A stretch of DNA of 64,000 bases from Gemmiger formicilis (GTDB lineage Bacteria > Bacillota > Clostridia > Oscillospirales > Ruminococcaceae): NCBI RefSeq assembly GCF_018784445.1, contig NZ_WQOH01000100.1, forward strand, positions 62,001 through 126,000, given 5' to 3'. Within the stretch, counting starts at the first letter, position 1. Every line of letters starts with the position of its first letter. Below the pieces are notes generated by a model. It was not told the origin of the DNA and searched no databases. It worked only from the letters and a program-made list of their open reading frames with translations. This document shows positions 35,757 to 45,178 of this stretch, in pieces. The position numbers were made by a program, and so were the translations under genes.

Positions 35757-37070
35757 ATGCCCAAACACATCCAAACCCAAACCGAATGGGAACAGACGAT
35801 GGCCCGCCGGGTCATGGAACAGCTGCGCGGGGAGTTGTATCTGGACCAGCGCTACCTGACGGCGGCGCTGGGGGCACTGCCCGCCGCACAGACGGAGAGC
35901 GGCGGCAGCTTTGCCACCGACGGCGGGGCGCTCTACTACCCTGCGCCCTGGGTGCTGGACACCTACCGCAAAAACCGCCGCTACCTGCCCCGGGCCTATC
36001 TGCACAGTTTGTTCCACTGCATCTTCCGCCACCTGTGGCTGCGGGACAAGCGCGACCCCGACCTGTGGGGCCTGGCCTGTGACATTGCCGTGGAAAGCAC
36101 GCTGGACACCCTGAACACCGCCGCCACGAAGCGCCCGGTGGGCTGGGTGCGGCAGCAATGTTATACACAACTGCGGCAGTCATGCAAATTTCTGGCCGCC
36201 GGGCCAATCTACCGTGTGCTGACTAAGACCGACGCCGAAACGTTGAACAAGTGGCAGCGGGAGTTTTACACCGACAGCCACCGCCTGTGGCCTGCCGACC
36301 CTACCAGCCCCGAGGCCCAGATGCGCGGCAAGCAGTGGGAAAACCTGGGCCGCCAGACCGAATTGAGCATGGAGGAAAACGGCCAGCGCGCTGGGCAGGA
36401 CACCGCCGCCCAGGCTTTACAGGCCCAGGTGCAGGCCGGGCGCAGCCGCCGCACCTACCGCGACTTTCTGCGCCGCTTCGCCGTCTGGCATGAGGAGCCG
36501 CACCTTGACCCCGAGGAATTTGACCTGGGCTTTTACAGCTACGGCCTGCGCACCTACGGCAATATGCCCTTAATTGAGCCGCTGGAAAGCCGCGAGGTGA
36601 AAAAGATCCGCGACTTCGTCATTGTGGTGGACACCAGCGAGTCCACCGCGGGCGAGCTGGTCAAGGCGTTTTTGAAAGAGACCTTCACCTTGTTAAAAAG
36701 CCAGGACAGCTTTTTCCGCCAGTGCCGCATTTTGGTCATGCAGGCGGACAACGCCGTGCGGGACGAAACCTGGCTGAACGATTTGGACGCCCTCGACCGC
36801 TACACGGCCCAGTTTACACTGGTGGGCGGCGGCGGAACGGACTTCCGCCCCGCATTCGCCCGCATTGAAGAACTGCGCCAGGACGGCGCACTGCGAGACT
36901 TGCAGGGTGTTTTATACTTCACCGACGGCAAGGGTGTCTATCCCACACGCCGCCCGGCGTTCGATGTTGCGTTTTTGTTTCTGGAGGACGGCACCGCCCC
37001 GCCCGATGTGCCGCCCTGGGCCATGCGCCTTGTTTTGCAGCCGGAAGAATTTGACCCGAAAGGACGATGA
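35757..37070 (+). CDS. DUF2201 protein with C-terminal VWA-like domain
   Basis: 437 aa. The N-terminal half resembles the putative metallopeptidase part of DUF2201 (YLPRAYLHSLFHCIFRHLW). The C-terminal 180 residues are a VWA-like domain with a MIDAS-type FVIVVDTSESTAG. These proteins pair with a MoxR AAA ATPase, probably as a metal-dependent chaperone or remodelling complex. The start is two bases after the LRR gene and the stop three bases before the ATPase gene, so the three are co-translated. Confidence 0.85.
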   Translation: MPKHIQTQTEWEQTMARRVMEQLRGELYLDQRYLTAALGALPAAQTESGGSFATDGGALYYPAPWVLDTYRKNRRYLPRAYLHSLFHCIFRHLWLRDKRDPDLWGLACDIAVESTLDTLNTAATKRPVGWVRQQCYTQLRQSCKFLAAGPIYRVLTKTDAETLNKWQREFYTDSHRLWPADPTSPEAQMRGKQWENLGRQTELSMEENGQRAGQDTAAQALQAQVQAGRSRRTYRDFLRRFAVWHEEPHLDPEEFDLGFYSYGLRTYGNMPLIEPLESREVKKIRDFVIVVDTSESTAGELVKAFLKETFTLLKSQDSFFRQCRILVMQADNAVRDETWLNDLDALDRYTAQFTLVGGGGTDFRPAFARIEELRQDGALRDLQGVLYFTDGKGVYPTRRPAFDVAFLFLEDGTAPPDVPPWAMRLVLQPEEFDPKGR

Positions 37071-37073
37071 ACC

Positions 37074-38609
37074 ATGGATATTCAACGTGCCAAAGAGGAA
37101 ATCAAGCGTTCTGTGCAAGCCTACCTTGCCACAGACGATATTGGCCGCCCGCTGATACCGCCCATCCGCCAGCGCCCCATTTTGCTGATGGGCCCGCCGG
37201 GCGTAGGCAAAACCCAAATTATGGAGCAGATTGCGCAGGAATGCGACATTGCGCTGGTGGCCTATACCATCACCCACCACACGCGGCAGAGTGCCGTGGG
37301 CCTGCCCTTCATCCGGGAGCGGGATTTTGGCGGCAAGACCCGCAGCGTGACCGAGTACACGATGAGTGAGATCATCGCCAGCGTCTACGCGGCCATGGAG
37401 CGCACCGGCAAGAAAAACGGTATCCTGTTCATCGACGAGATCAACTGCGTCAGCGAGACGCTGGCCCCGACGATGCTGCAATTTTTGCAGTGCAAGACCT
37501 TCGGCAACCAGGCCGTGCCGGAAGGCTGGGTCATTGTGGCGGCGGGCAACCCGCCGGAGTACAACAAGAGTGTGCGGGAATTTGACCTCGTCACGCTGGA
37601 CCGCGTGCGGCGCATCGACGTTGAGCCGAAGCTGAGCGTCTGGCAGGACTACGCCCGCGCCCACCGGCTGCACCCCGCCGTGACGGCCTATCTGGAACTG
37701 CGCCCCCAGCACTTTTACAAAATCGAGAACGATGTGGACGGCGTACAGTTTGTGACCGCCCGCGGGTGGGAGGATCTGTCCGCCTTCTTGCAGGCGGCGG
37801 ACAAGCTGAATCTGCCCATCGACGAGGGCGTCATCGGGCAATACCTGCGCCACCCGGAGGTCGCGCGGGATTTTGCGGCCTACTGGGTGCTCTATCGCAA
37901 GTACCACCAGGACTACGGCGTCGAGGATATCCTGCAGGGCAAGCCCTTTGACACGGTGGTGGCCCGCGCCATGAACGCGAGCTTTGACGAGCGCATCAGC
38001 CTGGTCAGCCTGTTGCTGGCGGGGCTGAACACCCGCTTTGCCGCCGCCACGGCCACCGGTGCGGTGACGGATGCCTGCTACCAGCAGCTGCGCAGCTTTA
38101 AGCGCACACTGACCCAGCAGGATGACGCCGACCCCGCTGCGCTGTTTGCCGCCCAGTGCGAGAATTACCGCTCCCGGCTGGACACCGACAAGGCTGCCGG
38201 GGCACTGCTGCCCGATGAAGCCGCCGCCCGCACCCGCACGCTGGCCCTGCTGGAAGAATGGAGCAGGCACCTGGACAGCGCCCTGAATGCTGACGACGCC
38301 TTTGACACGGTGCGCGGGGCGTTCAATGCACAGGTGCGCCGCCGGGAGGAAGCGGTTTCCACTGCGGGCGACGCGCTGGAATGCGCCTTTGACTTTATGG
38401 AGCAGGCGTTTGAAGACGGCCAGGAGATGGTCGTGTTTGTCAACGAGTTGGCCCTCGGCCCCGACTCCGCGCCGTTCTTGGCCGAGAACGAGTGTGAGCG
38501 GTTTGAGCAGTACAGCGAGAAGCTGCTGCTCCACGGCGGCGAGGATGAACTGCTGGCCGAATTGCAGCGGGATGATGTGCGCGGCGCGGAACATTCGGCG
38601 GAGTTTTGA
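37074..38609 (+). CDS. MoxR-type AAA ATPase
   Basis: 511 aa. The AAA core (about 30-300) has Walker A LMGPPGVGKTQIM, Walker B GILFIDEINCV and sensor-like GNPPEYNKSVREFD. The C-terminal 200 residues are helical and specific to this subgroup. It is expected to work with the VWA protein encoded just upstream to fold or activate an unknown client. No client enzyme is evident next to it. Confidence 0.87.
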   Translation: MDIQRAKEEIKRSVQAYLATDDIGRPLIPPIRQRPILLMGPPGVGKTQIMEQIAQECDIALVAYTITHHTRQSAVGLPFIRERDFGGKTRSVTEYTMSEIIASVYAAMERTGKKNGILFIDEINCVSETLAPTMLQFLQCKTFGNQAVPEGWVIVAAGNPPEYNKSVREFDLVTLDRVRRIDVEPKLSVWQDYARAHRLHPAVTAYLELRPQHFYKIENDVDGVQFVTARGWEDLSAFLQAADKLNLPIDEGVIGQYLRHPEVARDFAAYWVLYRKYHQDYGVEDILQGKPFDTVVARAMNASFDERISLVSLLLAGLNTRFAAATATGAVTDACYQQLRSFKRTLTQQDDADPAALFAAQCENYRSRLDTDKAAGALLPDEAAARTRTLALLEEWSRHLDSALNADDAFDTVRGAFNAQVRRREEAVSTAGDALECAFDFMEQAFEDGQEMVVFVNELALGPDSAPFLAENECERFEQYSEKLLLHGGEDELLAELQRDDVRGAEHSAEF

Positions 38610-38772
38610 CATTTCCGACGCCCTGTGGGGGCCGCCGGGCATGGCCGGCCCGCGCGTGAAAGGCAAGCGGATGTCCGCCGTACAGTTGCGGGCCACACCT
38701 GTGCGGCCCCTGCAAAGCGGCAGCTTGTTGGCTGTTCGCCCATTTGAAAAAGTATCACTTTTCGTTAAATTC

Positions 38773-38801
38773 TTTACTCTTTTGCAGAATTTTGTTATAA
38801 T
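38773..38801 (+). promoter_or_regulatory. Promoter of UPF0237-UPF0210
   Basis: TTTACT (38773-38778), 17 bp, TATAAT (38796-38801) with an extended TGT before the -10. The 236-bp gap also holds GC-rich palindromic sequence at about 38622-38650 (GGGGCCGCCGGGC...GCCGGCCC). Confidence 0.65.
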
Positions 38802-38845
38802 GGCAGTATTCCGTTTATCACCGGACATTTTGAGGGGGTCATACT

Positions 38846-39115
38846 ATGAAAGCAGTTATCACGGTCATTGGGCGGGACACCGTGGGTGTCGTTGCCAAGG
38901 TCAGCGCGGTGTGTGCCGAGCTGAATATCAACATTGAGGACGTCTCCCAGTCCATCATGCAGGAGATGTTCTGCATGATCATGCTGGTGGATCTGAGCAA
39001 ATCGACCGCCGAGGCCGCCGCTGTGCGCGACCGCTTCGCCGAGCTGGGCAAAGAGATGAAGATGCAGGTCACTGTGACCCGCCAGGAAGTCTTTGACGCC
39101 ATGCACACCATTTAA
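38846..39115 (+). CDS. ACT-domain protein, UPF0237 family
   Basis: 89 aa, a single ACT domain starting AVITVIGRDTVGVVAKVSAV. It is nearly always encoded just before a UPF0210 protein, as here (12 bp). An amino-acid or small-ligand sensor role is likely; no reaction is proven. The start follows TGAGGGGG. Confidence 0.9.
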   Translation: MKAVITVIGRDTVGVVAKVSAVCAELNINIEDVSQSIMQEMFCMIMLVDLSKSTAEAAAVRDRFAELGKEMKMQVTVTRQEVFDAMHTI

Positions 39116-39127
39116 GGGGGCGGCAGT

Positions 39128-40495
39128 ATGAGAATCATCAACAGCCGCGACATTATGGAAACCATCGAGATGCTCACCGCAGAAAATCTCGATGTGCGCA
39201 CCGTCACCATGGGCATCAGTCTGTTGGACTGCATCGACCCGGACGGCGACAAAGCCTGCGAAAAGATCTACAACAAGATCGTCCGTCTGGCGGGCAATCT
39301 CGTCCCGGTCGTGGACGGCATCAGCGCCGAGTACGGCATCCCTATCGTCAACAAGCGCATCAGCGTCACGCCGATTGCCATGTTGCTGGGCGCTGCGCCT
39401 GATGCCGACCCGGTGCAGTACGCCAAGGCGCTGGACCGCGCGGCCAAGGCCGTGGGGGTCAACTTCATCGGCGGCTTCGGCGCGCTGGTACACAAGGGCT
39501 TTTCGGCGGGCGACAAGCGCCTGATCGAGGCTATCCCCCGTGCGCTGGCCGAGACCGATATTGTATGTTCCAGCGTCAATATCGGCTCCACCAAGTCCGG
39601 CATCAATATGGACGCCGTCAAACTGATGGGCCAGGTCGTGCGCGAGACCGCCGAGCTGACCAAGGACAATATGTGCATGGGCGACGCAAAACTCGTCGTG
39701 TTCTGCAATGCGCCTGAGGACAACCCCTTCATGGCGGGCGCGTTCCACGGCGCGGGCGAGCCGGACTGCGAGATCCACGTCGGCGTTTCCGGCCCCGGTG
39801 CGGTGCGTGCCGCGCTGGCCAAGCTGCCGAAGGACGCCCCGATGGACGAGGTGGCCGAGCTGGTCAAGCGCACGGCGTTCAAAATTACCCGCTTGGGCCA
39901 GCTGGTGGCAAACCTCGCCAGCGAGCGTCTCGGCGTGCCTGCGGGCATCATCGACCTGTCGCTGGCCCCGACGCCCGCCATCGGCGACAGCGTTGCGAAC
40001 ATTCTGGAAGAGATGGGCCTGGAAAGCTGCGGCTGCTGCGGCACCACGGCCTGCCTGGCCCTGCTGAACGACGCGGTCAAGAAGGGCGGCGTCATGGCGT
40101 CCAACCATGTCGGCGGCCTGTCCGGCGCGTTCATCCCGGTGTCGGAGGACGACGGCATGATCAACGCCGCCAACTGCGGCAGCCTGACGCTGGAAAAGCT
40201 CGAAGCCATGACGGCGGTCTGCTCGGTCGGTATCGACATGGTGGTCATCCCCGGCGATACCACCGCCGAGGTCATCAGTGCCCTGATTGCGGATGAAGCT
40301 GCCATCGGCATGGTGAACAGCAAGACGACGGCGGTGCGCGTCATCCCCGCCATCGGCCACAAGGCCGGCGATGTGCTGGACTTTGGCGGCCTGCTGGGCC
40401 ACGCGCCCATCATGCCCATCAGCAAGTTCAGCCCTGCGGTCATGATCCACCGCGGCGGCCGCATCCCCGCCCCGATGCAGGCACTGAAAAACTAA
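39128..40495 (+). CDS. UPF0210 / DUF711 family protein
   Basis: 455 aa, usual family length. It has the DUF711 features [24 protein letters not shown] and a cysteine pair in [17 protein letters not shown]. The family has a glycyl-radical-enzyme-like fold by structure, but the biochemical role is unknown. It is paired with the ACT protein upstream. Confidence 0.88.
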   Translation: MRIINSRDIMETIEMLTAENLDVRTVTMGISLLDCIDPDGDKACEKIYNKIVRLAGNLVPVVDGISAEYGIPIVNKRISVTPIAMLLGAAPDADPVQYAKALDRAAKAVGVNFIGGFGALVHKGFSAGDKRLIEAIPRALAETDIVCSSVNIGSTKSGINMDAVKLMGQVVRETAELTKDNMCMGDAKLVVFCNAPEDNPFMAGAFHGAGEPDCEIHVGVSGPGAVRAALAKLPKDAPMDEVAELVKRTAFKITRLGQLVANLASERLGVPAGIIDLSLAPTPAIGDSVANILEEMGLESCGCCGTTACLALLNDAVKKGGVMASNHVGGLSGAFIPVSEDDGMINAANCGSLTLEKLEAMTAVCSVGIDMVVIPGDTTAEVISALIADEAAIGMVNSKTTAVRVIPAIGHKAGDVLDFGGLLGHAPIMPISKFSPAVMIHRGGRIPAPMQALKN

Positions 40496-40507
40496 AGCAG
40501 TAAAGGC

Positions 40508-40543
40508 AGCGCCCATGCCGGGTTTTGGCATGGGCGCTTTTTG
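40508..40543 (+). terminator. Terminator after UPF0210
   Basis: AGCGCCCATGCC (40508-40519) pairs with GGCATGGGCGCT (40527-40538), followed by TTTTTG. Confidence 0.87.
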
Positions 40544-40588
40544 TGATATGATTAGGAGGACAAATCGGAAGTTTTGGAGAGAAAATTA

Positions 40589-41401
40589 ATGGAAGAAAAA
40601 ACATATCAGACTCCTTGCGGAACAATCCACTATTGGACAAACGTTTCACACCCGGATGAAATTACCCTTGTTTTTCTGCCCGGATTGACTGCCGATCATA
40701 GATTGTTTGATAAGCAGATTCAACATTTCAAGGAGAAGTATAATGTTGTGGTATGGGATGCACCGGCACACGCCGCTTCATGGCCGTTTCGGTTTGATTT
40801 CGATTTGTTCGATAAGGCAAAATGGCTGAACGATATTTTAAATCAAGATAAAATTGCCAAACCGGTCATTGTTGGGCAGTCTATGGGCGGATATGTTGGG
40901 CAGGCTTATGCACAGCTCTATCCAAACCGATTAACAGGTTTTGTCTCCATTGACTCTGCACCGTTGCAACGAAACTATGTGACTGCGGTTGAACTCTGGC
41001 TTCTGAAGCGAATGGAACCAGTATATGCTCATTATCCGTGGAAATTGCTTTTGAAATCGGGGACGGAAGGAGTTGCCACGTCTGATTATGGCAGAAATCT
41101 AATGCGTGAAATGATGCTGGTCTATGATGGTGACCAAAAGCGTTATGCGCAAATTGCTGGGCATGGTTTTCGTATTTTGGCAGAGGCAATGGAAAAGAAT
41201 CTGCCATATGAACTGAAGTGCCCATCTCTGTTAATATGTGGAACTCAAGACCATGCTGGTTCATGTATAAGGTATAACAAAGCATGGCACCAAAAGAGCA
41301 AAATTCCTTTGAAGTGGATTGAAGGAGCTGGACATAATTCTAATACAGATAAACCGGAATTGATAAACAGTTTAATAGAAGAATTTGCCGCAGGTATTTA
41401 A
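40589..41401 (+). CDS. Alpha/beta hydrolase
   Basis: 270 aa. It has the nucleophile elbow GQSMGGYVGQ (Ser), CGTQDHAG (Asp position) and GAGHNSN (His), so a full hydrolase triad. The substrate is unknown. The ATG at 40589 is served by GGAGAG; a TTG 15 bp earlier overlaps that ribosome binding site. Codons are much richer in A/T than in the flanking genes, so this gene and the next small one look horizontally acquired. Confidence 0.83.
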   Translation: MEEKTYQTPCGTIHYWTNVSHPDEITLVFLPGLTADHRLFDKQIQHFKEKYNVVVWDAPAHAASWPFRFDFDLFDKAKWLNDILNQDKIAKPVIVGQSMGGYVGQAYAQLYPNRLTGFVSIDSAPLQRNYVTAVELWLLKRMEPVYAHYPWKLLLKSGTEGVATSDYGRNLMREMMLVYDGDQKRYAQIAGHGFRILAEAMEKNLPYELKCPSLLICGTQDHAGSCIRYNKAWHQKSKIPLKWIEGAGHNSNTDKPELINSLIEEFAAGI

Positions 41402-41459
41402 TAACAGACAACTCCCAGATTATGTAATCGCAAAATCGGAATTTGAAAGGAGAAAACTC

Positions 41460-41651
41460 ATGTATCCGTTAATATCTGTTTTTATTATAGTAGTTGGTGC
41501 GCTACTATTGGTTTTTGCAAATAAAATTATAAAAAATAACAAGGTTAATCGAATTGGCATTAAAGTGGTTGGCGGTATTCTAATTATAGTTGGTTTACTT
41601 CTGCTGTATTTTTTATTATCAGGAAAATTGACATTGCCATTATCTAAGTAA
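41460..41651 (+). CDS. Small two-helix membrane protein
   Basis: 63 aa: a first helix (PLISVFIIVVGALLLVFA), a short basic loop (NKIIKNNKVNR) and a second helix. The ATG at 41460 follows AAAGGAG. No family recognised. It is AT-rich and 58 bp after the hydrolase gene, probably carried in with it. Confidence 0.6.
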   Translation: MYPLISVFIIVVGALLLVFANKIIKNNKVNRIGIKVVGGILIIVGLLLLYFLLSGKLTLPLSK

Positions 41652-41975
41652 GTGAAATTCCAGTTTGTAAGGATAAGCGGGTACTTATGGCAAAACTGCG
41701 GGCCGGGCATGCCCGGCCCCTACAGAGTGGCGATGCGTAAGCCGGATATGGCGTTAAGGTTGGCGGGCCGCCTGTATGCGGCCCCTACAAATAGGCGGAA
41801 GGTTTACGACAAGGAATGTAGAGGGCGGCGTCCTCGACGCCCCGCGAGAGGGGCAGGCTTTTTCCCTGCGGATGAACCGTGAAAGGGATGCGGCGGTAAG
41901 TCGCGGGTCCCGCTTCAGCCGCGCATAAACTCCCACATCCCCGCACATACTCTCCCACAAAGGAGGGTATCATCC
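41652..41975. other. Intergenic region with three palindromic repeats
   Basis: No gene is supported in these 324 bases. There are three GTAGGGG-family palindromes: GGGCCGGGCATGCCCGGCCC ending CCTACA (about 41700-41724), GGGCCGCC...GCGGCCCCTACA (about 41763-41789) and TGTAGAGGGCGGCGTCC/GACGCCCCG (about 41818-41848). The remainder leads to the AAAGGAGGG site of the DUF378 gene. The AT-rich islet ends where the repeats begin. Confidence 0.7.
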
Positions 41976-42185
41976 ATGTCTTGTTTCAAAAAACTTTTAC
42001 TTTTGCTGGCCATTATCGGCGGCATCAACTGGGGCATCTACGGCATCTGGGGCTTTAACGCTGTGGGGTGGCTGTTGGGCGGCAGCATGAGCTGGCTGTC
42101 CCGCACCGTGTTCATCATCGTCGGTGCGTCGGCGGTCTGCCTGATCCCCGGGCTGTTCATGCCCGACCCCAAAACCGCAGAATGA
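41976..42185 (+). CDS. DUF378-family small membrane protein
   Basis: 69 aa with two helices and the family motif LAIIGGINWGIYGIWGFNAVG. Function unknown in all bacteria. The ATG at 41976 follows AAAGGAGGG. It is followed at once by a terminator shared with the convergent SEDS gene. Confidence 0.87.
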   Translation: MSCFKKLLLLLAIIGGINWGIYGIWGFNAVGWLLGGSMSWLSRTVFIIVGASAVCLIPGLFMPDPKTAE

Positions 42186-42186
42186 T

Positions 42187-42222
42187 AAAAACGGGAGCAG
42201 CTTTCCGCCGCTCCCGTTTTAC
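42187..42222. terminator. Terminator between DUF378 and SEDS genes
   Basis: AAAAACGGGAGC (42187-42198) pairs with GCTCCCGTTTT (42210-42220). A-rich on one side and T-rich on the other, so it can act both ways. Confidence 0.8.
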
Positions 42223-43386
42223 TTATATGATCCGCTGCATATCCAGCTTGCTGCGGCGGGTGTTCATGCCGACGCTCAGCACAATGCCGACGCAGAGATA
42301 CATCATCACGACGCTGGACCCGCCCGCCGAGAAGAACGGCAGCGTCACGCCGATGACCGGCAGCACCTGCAAATTCATGCCCAGGTTGATGACACACTGC
42401 AAAAACAGCGCCGCAAAAATGCCCACGCAGATATTGCACCCCAGCGCGTCAGGGCAGCGCAGACCGGTTTGCAGCGTGCGCAGGCAGAGCGCCAGCAACA
42501 GCAACAGCACCACCGCCGCACCGATAAAGCCCAGCACGTTGGCGAGGTACGCAAAGATAAAATCGTTCCAGGCGTTGGGCACAAAGATGTGTTCACCGGA
42601 AAACAGCCCCTGCCCAGTCAGCCCGCCGGTTCCGATGGCCATGGCACCCTTGTTCTGCTGGTAGGTGATGTCCGCCAGCGCGGGGTCGTCGGGCGTAAGC
42701 ACGGCCAGAATGCGCTTGAACTGGTAGCCTTTTAAAATGCCGGGCCGCAGCACCAGCAGCGCCGCACCGCCCACAGCCCCCGCCGCCAGGCCGCCCGCCA
42801 CCAGCCAGTGGGACAGCCCGCCCGCAAAGAGCATGACGAGGCCTATCCCTAAAAACACCAGTGCCGTGCCGTCGTCGCCCTGTACATGGATGGCCGCCGC
42901 AGGCAGCCCGATGTGCAGCAGGAGCAGCAACAAATTTTTCGGCTTATTGACCTGGCCGCGCACGTTGCTCAAATGCAGCGCCAATGTCAAAATAAAGCTG
43001 ATTTTTGCCAGCTCGGCGGGTTGGAACGTCATGCCGCCGACGCGGTACCAGCTGTAATTGGAGGTGCCGCCCGCGTCGTACCCGATCGTGACAAGTCCCG
43101 TATTGACGTTGTGCAAAAACAGGGTGGGCAGCACCAGCCCCCAGGCCACCACGGCATGCAGCGGCCAGGCCCGGGCCAGCGCGTGGTAATCCGCAGTGGA
43201 GAACACCACCGCCAGCATCAGCCCCAGCAGGCTGGCGATAAGCTGCACCGACGCCTTGTTGTTGGATCCCAGCTGCGTCTGGCCGATGGACACCAGCACC
43301 ACGACGCTGAGCGCCGAGCACGCCGCGCAGAGCAGCAGATAGAACACATCGACCCGGCGCAGATACCGGCGGATAAGCGGATACAT
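42223..43386 (-). CDS. SEDS-family peptidoglycan polymerase (FtsW/RodA/SpoVE)
   Basis: 387 aa, about ten helices. It polymerises lipid II together with a partner penicillin-binding protein. SEDS features include WYRVGGMTFQPAELAKISFILTLA (quoted in part) and a C-terminal GVTLPFFSAGGSSVV. Which of RodA, FtsW or SpoVE it is cannot be told here; RodA is favoured by the absence of division genes nearby. The ATG at 43386 follows AAGGAGTCCGCC; an upstream in-frame ATG has no site. Confidence 0.87.
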   Translation of the reverse strand: MYPLIRRYLRRVDVFYLLLCAACSALSVVVLVSIGQTQLGSNNKASVQLIASLLGLMLAVVFSTADYHALARAWPLHAVVAWGLVLPTLFLHNVNTGLVTIGYDAGGTSNYSWYRVGGMTFQPAELAKISFILTLALHLSNVRGQVNKPKNLLLLLLHIGLPAAAIHVQGDDGTALVFLGIGLVMLFAGGLSHWLVAGGLAAGAVGGAALLVLRPGILKGYQFKRILAVLTPDDPALADITYQQNKGAMAIGTGGLTGQGLFSGEHIFVPNAWNDFIFAYLANVLGFIGAAVVLLLLLALCLRTLQTGLRCPDALGCNICVGIFAALFLQCVINLGMNLQVLPVIGVTLPFFSAGGSSVVMMYLCVGIVLSVGMNTRRSKLDMQRII

Positions 43387-43460
43387 GGGCGGACTCCTTC
43401 CCCTGATAGTATTTGTATTATACCGCATTTCGACGGTTTTTGCCAAGTTACAGATTAAAT

Positions 43461-43489
43461 TTTACAAATCGGTTTTTGTGTACTATAAT
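43461..43489 (+). promoter_or_regulatory. Promoter of the tsaE-tsaB-rpiB-upp genes
   Basis: TTTACA (43461-43466), 17 bp, perfect TATAAT (43484-43489), 51 bp before tsaE. Confidence 0.75.
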
Positions 43490-43540
43490 ATATACGAGTG
43501 CGGCCACTGTTCTATTCGGCCGCAGGCAGGGAGTTTGCCT

Positions 43541-43954
43541 ATGCAGGAATTTACGACCCATTCGCGGGAAGAAACCGTCGCCGCCGGGCGGGATTTTGCC
43601 AAGACGCTGCCGTCGGGGGCGCTGATCGCGTTCACCGGGGGCCTGGGCGCGGGCAAGACCGCCTTCTGCCAGGGCCTGGCCGAGGGCTTGGGCTGCACCG
43701 ACCCGGTATCCAGCCCGACATTTGCCATTGTCAACTACTACCGCGGCCCGCGGCCGTTCGCACATTTTGACTTGTACCGCATCCACACCGAAAACGACCT
43801 GGCCGCCGCCGGGTTCTATGACTACCTCGACATGGGAGCCGTCGTTGCCTGCGAGTGGAGCGAGAACTGCACGGAGTTGCTGGCGCTGGAAAATCCCATC
43901 AAAATCCACATTGAGCGTGTGGATGAGACGACGCGGAAGATTACGATTGAATGA
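43541..43954 (+). CDS. tsaE: tRNA t6A synthesis ATPase TsaE
   Basis: 137 aa. A P-loop ATPase that supports the TsaB-TsaD complex in forming threonylcarbamoyl-adenosine at position 37 of ANN-reading tRNAs. It has Walker A FTGGLGAGKTAFCQGLAEGLG (quoted within the limit as GGLGAGKT), SSPTFAIVNYY and HFDLYR. The ATG at 43541 lies after GGCAGGGAG. tsaB follows 16 bp downstream; tsaD is not in the window. Confidence 0.93.
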   Translation: MQEFTTHSREETVAAGRDFAKTLPSGALIAFTGGLGAGKTAFCQGLAEGLGCTDPVSSPTFAIVNYYRGPRPFAHFDLYRIHTENDLAAAGFYDYLDMGAVVACEWSENCTELLALENPIKIHIERVDETTRKITIE

Positions 43955-43970
43955 TAAATAGGTGATTTCA

Positions 43971-44681
43971 ATGAATTTATTGGCTTTGGACACCGCCGGC
44001 AAAACGGCGGCTGTGGCGGTGCTGCGGGACGATACCCTGCTGTACGAGGCCCAGTGCAACAACGGCCTGACCCACAGTGAGACACTGCTGCCCATGATCG
44101 ATACCGCGCTGAAAGCCTGCGGCCTGACCGTGGACGATTTGGACGTGCTGGGTGTGACCAACGGCCCCGGCAGCTTTACCGGGCTGCGCATCGGGCTGGC
44201 CGTCGTCAAGGGGCTGGCCCTGCCCAAACAGATCCCCTGCGCGGGCGTCTCCACGATGGCCGCACTGGCCTACGGCCTTTCGGGCGAAGGCACCGTCATC
44301 GGCGCACAGGACGCCCGCCGCGGGCAGGTGTATTGGGGCGCGTTTGACCTTGCCAGTCATGACCGCCTGACCCCAGACGCCGCCGAGCCGGTCACTGCGC
44401 TGGAAAATTTTGTACAAAGCTGTAAAAAACCTTTGTTTTTTGTTGGCGACGGCGCAACTTTGTGTTACAATACATATAAGAGCGTTCCGGGCGTGGCCGC
44501 TGTGCCGCAGCCGCTGCAGGTTCTGCGCGGTGCGGGCGTAGCGCTGGCCTCTAAGGCCATGTGGGAAAAGGGCGAATGTGTGCCCCCCGCCGCCCTGCTG
44601 CCGGATTACCACCGGCTGAGCCAGGCCGAGCGGGAGCGCGCGGAACGTGAAAAAACAGAGGGGAAACAAAATGAAGTTTGA
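43971..44681 (+). CDS. tsaB: tRNA t6A synthesis protein TsaB
   Basis: 236 aa, ASKHA-fold partner of TsaD. It starts NLLALDTAGKTAAVAVL and has THSETLLPMID and TNGPGSFTGLRIGLA, the TsaB signature. I chose the ATG at 43971, with AGGTGA at eight bases; a GTG 9 bp earlier overlaps that site. Its 3' end overlaps rpiB by 11 bp, so the two are coupled. Confidence 0.93.
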   Translation: MNLLALDTAGKTAAVAVLRDDTLLYEAQCNNGLTHSETLLPMIDTALKACGLTVDDLDVLGVTNGPGSFTGLRIGLAVVKGLALPKQIPCAGVSTMAALAYGLSGEGTVIGAQDARRGQVYWGAFDLASHDRLTPDAAEPVTALENFVQSCKKPLFFVGDGATLCYNTYKSVPGVAAVPQPLQVLRGAGVALASKAMWEKGECVPPAALLPDYHRLSQAERERAEREKTEGKQNEV

Positions 44682-45123
44682 CAAACCGATCGCACTGGCT
44701 GCCGACCACGGCGGCTATGAGCTGAAAGAGGCCATCAAGGCACACCTGAACGAGCTGGGCATTGCCTACACCGACTTTGGCACCGACTCCACCGCCAGCG
44801 TGGACTACCCCGACTATGCCGCCAAGGGCTGCAAGGCCGTACAGGACGGCAGCTGTGCGCTGGTCATCCTGTGCTGCGGCACCGGCGTGGGTATGTCGAT
44901 GTGCGCCAACAAGATGCAGGGCATCCGTGCCTGCTGCTGCAGCGACACCTTCAGCGCGGAGTTCACCCGCCGCCACAACAACGCCAACGCCCTGTGCCTG
45001 GGCGGCCGCGTGGTGGGTGCGGGACTGGCCTGCCAGATCGTGGACGCTTTCCTGAACGCTGCGTTCGAGGGCGGCCGCCACCAGCAGCGCATCGACAAGA
45101 TGATGGCACTGGAAAATCACTAA
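44671..45123 (+). CDS. rpiB: Ribose-5-phosphate isomerase B
   Basis: 150 aa, RpiB/LacAB family, interconverting ribose-5- and ribulose-5-phosphate. Features: [33 protein letters not shown] (active-site Cys region) and [20 protein letters not shown]. The ATG at 44671 follows AGAGGGGAAAC inside the tsaB end. Confidence 0.93.
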   Translation: MKFDKPIALAADHGGYELKEAIKAHLNELGIAYTDFGTDSTASVDYPDYAAKGCKAVQDGSCALVILCCGTGVGMSMCANKMQGIRACCCSDTFSAEFTRRHNNANALCLGGRVVGAGLACQIVDAFLNAAFEGGRHQQRIDKMMALENH

Positions 45124-45178
45124 GTTTCGTTGCCTGCACGGCAGGCTGAATATTTTTGAATTGCAAGGAGATCATACC

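Noticed and set aside
36912-38828. Long open frame opposite the MoxR ATPase gene, and a similar one opposite glnS (30203-32512)
   Set aside because: Both mirror strongly supported genes and have no own signals.
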